DNA from: a miscellaneous Crenarchaeota group-1 archaeon SG8-32-3
GTDB lineage: Archaea; Thermoproteota; Bathyarchaeia; Bathyarchaeales; Bathycorpusculaceae
DNA: 18,325 bases
Direction: 5' to 3'
NCBI GenBank assembly: GCA_001273335.1
Contig: LFWV01000023.1
Span: 1 to 18,325 of the forward strand
The notes beneath the pieces were generated by a model. That model was not told the DNA's origin and did no database searches. It saw nothing but the letters and a program-made list of their open reading frames with translations. The translations under genes and the position numbers were made by a program. Shown piece by piece: positions 14,561-18,325 of this stretch. Position 1 is the first letter of the stretch. Each line of letters opens with the position of its first letter.

Positions 14561-14577
14561 TTCAAAGAAAGATCCAA

Positions 14578-14586
14578 TTTATAAAA
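14578..14586 (+). promoter_or_regulatory. TATA box of the CoA-binding protein gene
   Basis: TTTATAAAA lies 52 bases before the TTG start. It would give a transcript start near 14607 with a leader of about 23 bases. Confidence 0.6.
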
Positions 14587-14629
14587 ACGGAATTCCAAAT
14601 GATTTTCTGGCCTAAGGGGTAGAGCACAG

Positions 14630-15061
14630 TTGAGCCGAAACGAGATTAAAGAAATCCTCACAAAATACAAAACCATCGCTATAGTAGGCTTATCCCGAAA
14701 ACCTAACAAGGACAGCAACAGAGTAGGCGCCTACCTGAAGACACATGGTTTCCGCATCGTACCCATAAACCCTTCTGCAGATGAAGTCCTCAGCGAAAAA
14801 AGCTACAAATGTCTCCTTGAAATCCCGCCTGAAATACAGAAAACCATAGAGGTAGTCGATATTTTCAGGCCCTCAAAGGATGTGCCGCCCATAGTGGAGC
14901 AAATCATCCGGCTGAAAACCCTGTACGGAACGTTGTGCGTGGTGTGGATGCAGTTGGGAATAGTTAACGAGCAAGCTGCCGAAACCGCGAAAAAAGCTGG
15001 GCTGACCGTAGTCATGAACAAATGTATGATGGTTGAACATCACCGTCTTTTTTCAGGTTAA
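14630..15061 (+). CDS. CoA-binding domain protein (YccU/COG1832-like)
   Basis: This 143-residue single-domain protein has the Rossmann-like CoA-binding fold. It shows TIAIVGLSRKPNKDSNRVGA with the nucleotide-binding loop near residues 16-30, RIVPINPSADEVL (42-54), the strand VVDIFRPSKDVPPIV, VVWMQLGIVNEQAAETAKKAG, and the closing NKCMMVEHHRL that parallels the 'DRC...EH' end of the family. Length is typical. The start is TTG at 14630 with GGGG about 10 bases upstream and a good TATA box before it. It resembles the CoA-binding half of NDP-forming acyl-CoA synthetases but lacks the rest, so no ligase activity is implied. The cellular role of these small proteins is unclear. It converges on the VIT1-like gene with 14 bases between the stops. 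Confidence 0.9.
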   Translation: MSRNEIKEILTKYKTIAIVGLSRKPNKDSNRVGAYLKTHGFRIVPINPSADEVLSEKSYKCLLEIPPEIQKTIEVVDIFRPSKDVPPIVEQIIRLKTLYGTLCVVWMQLGIVNEQAAETAKKAGLTVVMNKCMMVEHHRLFSG

Positions 15062-15075
15062 AAAGCGCCGCCTTT

Positions 15076-15954
15076 CTATGCTATGCCGCCTAAAATCAAT
15101 GACGCAATAACTGCAACAAAAATTATGGCAATGGTTTCAAAGAAGGTCATTTTCCAGTTCACCCGTGTCTTTTTTGAGCGGTAACGCACTAGAAAGATAC
15201 CTACTATAACTGCAACTATACCTAGAGACACAATTGCGTCAAGTGGACTAGGCAAAAGGATGAAGGTAACTATGGGTATGCTGCCTGCTCCAAAAGTCGT
15301 AGTGCCACATATTATCGCCGCGTAAAGATTAGACCGGTGTATCTCTTTGTCCAGTAGTACAAAGAGTTTTTTTATTAGAAACAGAGATTTATCTCGTTCA
15401 GCTTTGTCTGGGATGTCGCTTACGCTGAAATTCATCAGGTTCTGTAATGTCATAATGTCCGCTAGGTCTTCTGTGATGCCACCTAAGAGAAAACTAGAGA
15501 AGTTGGTAATTGCAACCGCGCTCAGGGTCAGGAACGCCGCGAAAATCGTTAATTGAGTTGTTAACGCAGCAACAAACGCGGATAATATCACAACTATTCC
15601 GGTTATGGAACCGTCAACTAGTCCTGCTACAATCTCCATGATGGGTTCTTTCTTCAAAAGGAGGCTTTCCCACTCTTTGGCCATTCTCTTGCCTTGTTTT
15701 GTTAACTGAAGAGTACCGTCATGTTCTGTAATCAGTCCTTCAGAGCCCATTTCCTTCAAGGCTTTCTCAAGCTCATCCATTTCTATACAAGTGTAGCTTG
15801 AACAAACTCTATCAATGCGGCGTTTAAGCAAGGTTTTTCGAATTTTATTGCCCTTGGCAAGATTCAACAGGACAACGACTCTTATAACATCAGGCAATTC
15901 TTGGATTTCAAAGGACACGCAACAAGTCACCGTTGCACACGCAAAAAGCTTCAT
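15076..15954 (-). CDS. VIT1/CCC1-like membrane protein with N-terminal winged helix
   Basis: This is a 292-residue protein. Residues about 22-100 form a winged-helix-like domain (VVVLLNLAKGNKIRKTLLKR, DELEKALKEMGSEGLITEHD, GTLQLTKQGKRMAKEW). Residues 105-292 are a VIT1/CCC1-like membrane domain with five predicted helices at about 108-127, 132-152, 208-232, 237-256 and 270-290. The first helix has VAGLVDGSITGIVVIL with D114-G115, as in VIT1. Members move Fe2+ or Mn2+ across membranes by proton exchange, and the loop at about 155-205, with acidic residues and the E/D-K-E-H segment, could be the metal-binding part. The N-terminal fusion suggests a cytoplasmic regulatory or interaction module. 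The first 20 residues contain three Cys; a later start is possible. Confidence 0.78.
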   Translation of the reverse strand: MKLFACATVTCCVSFEIQELPDVIRVVVLLNLAKGNKIRKTLLKRRIDRVCSSYTCIEMDELEKALKEMGSEGLITEHDGTLQLTKQGKRMAKEWESLLLKKEPIMEIVAGLVDGSITGIVVILSAFVAALTTQLTIFAAFLTLSAVAITNFSSFLLGGITEDLADIMTLQNLMNFSVSDIPDKAERDKSLFLIKKLFVLLDKEIHRSNLYAAIICGTTTFGAGSIPIVTFILLPSPLDAIVSLGIVAVIVGIFLVRYRSKKTRVNWKMTFFETIAIIFVAVIASLILGGIA

Positions 15955-15973
15955 TCACATTAATAACTCTTAT

Positions 15974-16096
15974 GTGCCATATCGACAACAAATAACCTTC
16001 AAAACAGAAATTAATTCTAAGTGGGAACAAGTAAAAGCTAAAATCGCGAAAAACCCCATTGTCATAAAAGACCTCGGGATTCAATCGCTATTCTAA
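15974..16096 (+). CDS. possible 40-residue small protein
   Basis: A GTG-initiated frame encodes a charged peptide ending KDLGIQSLF, with TEINSKWEQVKAKIAKNPIV before it. It sits between the VIT1-like gene and the 3' end of the endonuclease III gene, opposite to both. Composition looks protein-like, but there is no ribosome site and no family match. The frame stays open upstream into the antisense of the VIT1-like gene, so it may be chance. Confidence 0.2.
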   Translation: MPYRQQITFKTEINSKWEQVKAKIAKNPIVIKDLGIQSLF

Positions 16097-16134
16097 ATTG
16101 TGGTGACCAAAAAGAAACGTGCTTCAGTAAAGAC

Positions 16135-16800
16135 TCAGCTGAAAGTGAAAGCAGACGGGCAAAGTTTGTTCAGAAGGCACGCGACGCATCGGGGTTTCCT
16201 TGCGTTGCATACACGTCTGCCGTGGAAAATCAGTAGGTCCGTGATACGCATCCACTTATCCTTCGGAACGATGTTCATCAAGTCTTTTTCTATCTTGTCC
16301 TGATTCGTGTTTTCGGATAGCCCAAGCCTCTGAGCAAGCCTGCGCACGTGAGTGTCTACGGCTATGCCTGCGATTATACCGTAAGCGTTGAACAAAACTA
16401 TATTAGCAGTTTTCCGTGCAACTCCTGGAAGTTCCACCAACTCCTCCATAGTCTTGGGAACCTGCGAGTTATACTTCTCAACTAGTAGCTTACCTGTGTT
16501 TTTCAGGTTTTTGGCTTTGTTACGGTAGAACCCAGATGATCTGATGTCTTGTTCCAATTCAGCTAAGTCTGCATTTGCGTAGTCTTCGGCGGACGCGTAT
16601 TTCTGGAATAGTCTAGGTGTGAGGGCATTGATTTGATCGTCGGTGGCTTGAGCAGAGAGTATGGTGGCTACAAGCAGTTCAAGCGCGTTCTTGTAGCGCA
16701 ATGCTATCTTTGCGTTGCTATGCTCTTTTCCAAGCAGCTTAATGACTTCCTGTGCTCGGGCTTTACGTTCCAAGTAAACTTCAGGTTTCTTTACGATCAA
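16135..16800 (-). CDS. nth: endonuclease III (DNA glycosylase/AP lyase)
   Basis: This is a 221-residue base-excision repair enzyme that removes oxidised pyrimidines and cleaves the abasic strand. The helix-hairpin-helix is LVELPGVARKTANIVL with catalytic K130, and D149 lies in AVDTHVRRLAQRLGL. The C-terminal [4Fe-4S] site is C198-x6-C205-x2-C208-x5-C214, the classic spacing. LLVATILSAQATDDQIN (about 42-58) carries the conserved S-A-Q loop, with one change from the usual Q-T-D. It starts at TTG 16800. GAGGG lies almost against that codon, which is unusually close, but there is no other start codon between it and the upstream stop. It faces the 49-residue gene, from which it is separated by 80 bases. 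Confidence 0.96.
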   Translation of the reverse strand: MIVKKPEVYLERKARAQEVIKLLGKEHSNAKIALRYKNALELLVATILSAQATDDQINALTPRLFQKYASAEDYANADLAELEQDIRSSGFYRNKAKNLKNTGKLLVEKYNSQVPKTMEELVELPGVARKTANIVLFNAYGIIAGIAVDTHVRRLAQRLGLSENTNQDKIEKDLMNIVPKDKWMRITDLLIFHGRRVCNARKPRCVACLLNKLCPSAFTFS

Positions 16801-16868
16801 TCCCTCAGCTATACGGTATTTTTCTTTCTACAAAAACTTTTACTGTTAACGATGTAACAATTTATTGT

Positions 16869-16875
16869 GAGGTGA
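16869..16875 (+). promoter_or_regulatory. ribosome binding site of the 49-residue gene
   Basis: GAGGTGA lies 5 bases before ATG 16881. This near-perfect site fixes the start of a gene that would otherwise be called from an earlier codon overlapping endonuclease III. Confidence 0.8.
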
Positions 16876-16880
16876 AGTTT

Positions 16881-17030
16881 ATGGGTATGAAGCTTCGGGT
16901 TGACGGTAAAGAAATACCGCTGAACGAGTTTGTAGAGAAAATCATAAGCGGGTCAGTAGTTGGCGCTGTGACTTCTCTGAAGGGAATAAAAGAAGACTGG
17001 AAAAAAATCGAAATGGAAATCTCAAAATAA
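16881..17030 (+). CDS. conserved-looking 49-residue small protein
   Basis: The protein opens MGMKLRVDGKEIPLNEFVEK and ends KGIKEDWKKIEMEISK. It looks like a short beta hairpin, an amphipathic helix with a small-residue stretch (ISGSVVGAVTSL), and a charged helix. I recall similar unassigned small archaeal proteins but cannot name a family. The ideal ribosome site and stable-looking fold make it a real gene. It has its own promoter interval opposite endonuclease III, and its stop is 11 bases from the convergent FTR gene. Function unknown; a DNA- or protein-binding accessory role is possible. Confidence 0.75.
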   Translation: MGMKLRVDGKEIPLNEFVEKIISGSVVGAVTSLKGIKEDWKKIEMEISK

Positions 17031-17041
17031 AGGAAAAAAGG

Positions 17042-17602
17042 TTATCCGGTGAAGTCGATTCGTGTTTCGATTTCTGCGAACATCTCTCTCTTTGCTTTGC
17101 ATATGGGGCAAGTGTACGGAGGTTCATCTCTGAAGACAACATAACCGCATTGTTTACAGTACCACAACTTTGGCTTGTTTTTGGGAGTTTCTGTTATCGT
17201 TCCTGTGCTTGGTATTACAGTTTCAGCTTTGATTTTTGTTTCTGAAGTTGTAGCTCCATAGGCTTTCGCCTGTTTTTCCAATGGTCTACGCTCGGGAACT
17301 GGGTTCAACTCGGTTTTGCCTTCTTGCACGTCTTTTCTGACGTAGAGTGCGCAGTAGCAGGCTCCGAACTCTGTGACGTCTGGATCTCGGTAGTCGCAGG
17401 GGCAGATTATGTCCCTGTCGACCTCGAATTTTCCAGATGCGAGTCTACAGGGGCATGAAGGGTAACCATAGCGTTCTTCGTTTCGTTTCAAGCCTTCTAG
17501 GAGGCTTTGGAGGAACTTGGGGTCAGGGTTTAGGTAATACCCATAGGTTCTAGCGTCTGCTTCAGCTCTCTGACGCACCATTTCCAATGTTATCTCAGTC
17601 AT
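17042..17602 (-). CDS. ferredoxin-thioredoxin reductase catalytic domain fused to a rubredoxin-like domain
   Basis: Residues 1-100 are the FTR catalytic (beta) domain. CPC-R at C50/C52, ICPCDYRD at C67/C69, and CYC at C82/C84 give the four [4Fe-4S] ligands and the redox-active disulfide pair in the family pattern. A linker follows (about 100-142). Residues about 145-172 are a rubredoxin-like iron or zinc knuckle: C149-x2-C152GYV, then EPPYTCPIC with C165/C168. FTR takes electrons one at a time from ferredoxin and reduces a disulfide on a thioredoxin-fold partner. The rubredoxin domain could relay electrons or sense peroxide. The gene overlaps the glutaredoxin gene by ATGA, making that protein the obvious partner. 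No variable subunit is seen, as is usual in archaea. Confidence 0.93.
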   Translation of the reverse strand: MTEITLEMVRQRAEADARTYGYYLNPDPKFLQSLLEGLKRNEERYGYPSCPCRLASGKFEVDRDIICPCDYRDPDVTEFGACYCALYVRKDVQEGKTELNPVPERRPLEKQAKAYGATTSETKIKAETVIPSTGTITETPKNKPKLWYCKQCGYVVFRDEPPYTCPICKAKREMFAEIETRIDFTG

Positions 17603-17883
17603 AGTCCAAGAGCCTCCCGCAATTTGTCTTTGCGAAAACCAGTTATCAACATGTTGTCATCTACGAATATGGTTGGGTAGCTAAGTGGTCCACCTTTGCT
17701 TTGTATGTGCTCGCGAATTTTCTGTTTATCCTCTTCTTCGCACAAATCCACATATACATACTCGAATTCCACGTCGTTATCCTCTAAAAACTGCTTGGTC
17801 ATTCTGCACCAAGCGCAAGTGCTGAGGGCGTACAAAACAACCTTATGCTGCCTTTTTTGACCTGAAACCTTAGAAAACTGCAT
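17599..17883 (-). CDS. glutaredoxin-like thioredoxin-fold protein
   Basis: This is a 94-residue thioredoxin-fold protein. The active site is STCAWCRMTKQFL (C23, C26), and the cis-proline is P70 in SYPTIFVDD, followed by the GFRKDKLREAL end helix. The fold has the glutaredoxin length and order: strand, CxxC helix, strand YVYVDL, helix, and the TIFVDDNMLITG hairpin. It should carry dithiol electrons from the FTR encoded next to it to protein disulfides or reductases. The stop overlaps the FTR start by ATGA. The Trp in the CAWC centre differs from the common CPYC glutaredoxin site. Upstream, GTGAG before the ATG is a weak ribosome site. Confidence 0.93.
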   Translation of the reverse strand: MQFSKVSGQKRQHKVVLYALSTCAWCRMTKQFLEDNDVEFEYVYVDLCEEEDKQKIREHIQSKGGPLSYPTIFVDDNMLITGFRKDKLREALGL

Positions 17884-17953
17884 ATTCTCACTTGCTATCC
17901 TTTTCGTTAACGCAAATATAACTGTTTAGCCCTTTGTCTTCTGGGTGACACTA

Positions 17954-18073
17954 CTATTTTTCGCCTTTGATTATGCCCATAGTTCCAAGCATGAACGGTA
18001 ACTTCAGAAATGCTTTCCGTGTATACTTGAGAAACCTTGCTCTCAATTGCTCTATTTCTTCCAAAATAACCAT
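17954..18073 (-). CDS. 39-residue small protein or methyltransferase N-terminal remnant
   Basis: From ATG 18073 the frame encodes MVILEEIEQLRARFLKYTRK and continues AFLKLPFMLGTMGIIKGEK before TAG. The run RARFLKYTRKAFLKLP resembles the leader of archaeal class I SAM-dependent methyltransferases, which normally continues into a glycine-rich SAM loop. Here that loop is missing and the frame ends. It could be a truncated pseudogene, or a genuine small protein co-transcribed with the glutaredoxin 70 bases downstream. There is no strong ribosome site. Confidence 0.4.
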   Translation of the reverse strand: MVILEEIEQLRARFLKYTRKAFLKLPFMLGTMGIIKGEK

Positions 18074-18262
18074 GCGCGTTAATTTCTCAATCTACCCCAG
18101 AAAATATTAGTTTTTTCTCAGTTAGGGATGTTTGAAGCTCATTTCTTGGGCGTTTTCAAGATGGTTATGGCATGTAACCGTTGTTAACTTGCAACGTAGC
18201 GCAACTTGCCTTGATACTATAATGGGGTCGAAAACCTAATATTTTCCGTTTTCGCTGAAATA

Positions 18263-18272
18263 GAGGTGGTGA
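18263..18272 (+). promoter_or_regulatory. ribosome binding site of the ferredoxin gene
   Basis: GAGGTGGTGA is a strong Shine-Dalgarno sequence 7 bases before TTG 18280 and selects that start. Confidence 0.75.
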
Positions 18273-18279
18273 AAGTTTT

Positions 18280-18325
18280 TTGCCGATAGACCCTAATTTT
18301 CAAAAGAACAGAAAAGTTATAGGTG
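18280..18325 (+). CDS. zinc-containing-type archaeal ferredoxin, N-terminus only (runs off the window)
   Basis: Only 15 codons are present: MPIDPNFQKNRKVIG, from a TTG start. This closely parallels the N-terminal extension of the archaeal zinc-containing 7Fe/dicluster ferredoxins (the Sulfolobus protein begins GIDPNYRTNRQVVG). In that family the extension continues to zinc-binding His residues and then the cluster-binding Cys motifs, which lie beyond this window. Such ferredoxins carry electrons from 2-oxoacid oxidoreductases. It is divergent from the FTR-glutaredoxin pair and is a plausible electron donor for it. Identity rests on a short stretch, but the match is distinctive. Confidence 0.72.
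   Translation, partial: MPIDPNFQKNRKVIG

Larger units (their letters stand above)
17884..18279. other. intergenic region between glutaredoxin and ferredoxin genes
   Basis: This is a 396-base interval. It holds one small minus-strand frame (17954-18073, listed separately), AT-rich promoter-like tracts such as CTAATATTTT at about 18235-18245, and short inverted repeats near 18163-18205 (for example GGTTA...TAACC) with no clear role. No RNA gene is recognised. Confidence 0.5.

Noticed and set aside
14023..14718. 231-residue minus-strand open frame
   Set aside because: It is antisense to the COG2522-type regulator and the CoA-binding gene, both of which have clear family motifs, and it covers the operator array.
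18080..18260. Riboswitch or structured RNA upstream of the ferredoxin gene
   Set aside because: There are only short, scattered inverted repeats and no recognisable conserved RNA motif.

Overview
This window is archaeal. It has a tRNA-Ser(GCT) with an encoded CCA, AT-rich TATA-type promoters such as TTTATATA and TTTATAAAA, strong GAGGTGA-type ribosome binding sites, several TTG starts, a HerA/NurA pair, and the start of a zinc-containing-type archaeal ferredoxin. The mix of families (multi-domain FtsX transporters, COG2522 regulators, a ferredoxin-thioredoxin reductase with glutaredoxin, Ig-like secreted proteins) suggests a Thermoproteota lineage such as Bathyarchaeia. That placement is an inference from family memory; no ribosomal marker is present.

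Layout. 18-104 (-): tRNA-Ser. 196-7198 (-): an export or lipoprotein-type ABC operon read as PadR regulator, a 1268-residue double-FtsX permease, a plain LolD/MacB-type ATPase, and a second ATPase carrying an unexplained helical N-terminal half of about 380 residues. A 14-bp palindrome lies next to the PadR promoter. 7379-11177 (+): a large NurA-like nuclease with an apparent winged-helix insert, overlapping a HerA-type hexameric ATPase. There is no Mre11 or Rad50 beside them. 11178-13069: an accessory patch with paired inverted repeats, a secreted Ig-like/ThuA-like protein whose membrane anchor seems to be out of frame, and the isolated C-terminal tail of an archaeal integrase. 13070-14560: two divergent Cys-rich HTH regulators around a promoter packed with CGTCATA half-sites. 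14630-15061 (+): a CoA-binding protein. 15076-15954 (-): a VIT1-like membrane protein with an N-terminal winged helix. 16135-16800 (-): endonuclease III. 16881-17030 (+): a 49-residue protein. 17042-17883 (-): glutaredoxin plus ferredoxin-thioredoxin reductase fused to a rubredoxin-like domain. 18280 to the end (+): the start of the ferredoxin gene.

How the genes work together. The left operon should make one transporter: two ATPases on one duplicated permease, with PadR as likely repressor. The NurA-HerA pair should form a DNA end-processing motor-nuclease, either a repair variant or a defence module. The right end groups redox proteins: the divergent ferredoxin is a plausible electron donor for the FTR, which would in turn reduce the glutaredoxin.

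The most promising undescribed elements are the enlarged NurA-HerA pair, the ATPase with the novel N-terminal half, the FTR-rubredoxin fusion, and the promoter operator arrays.
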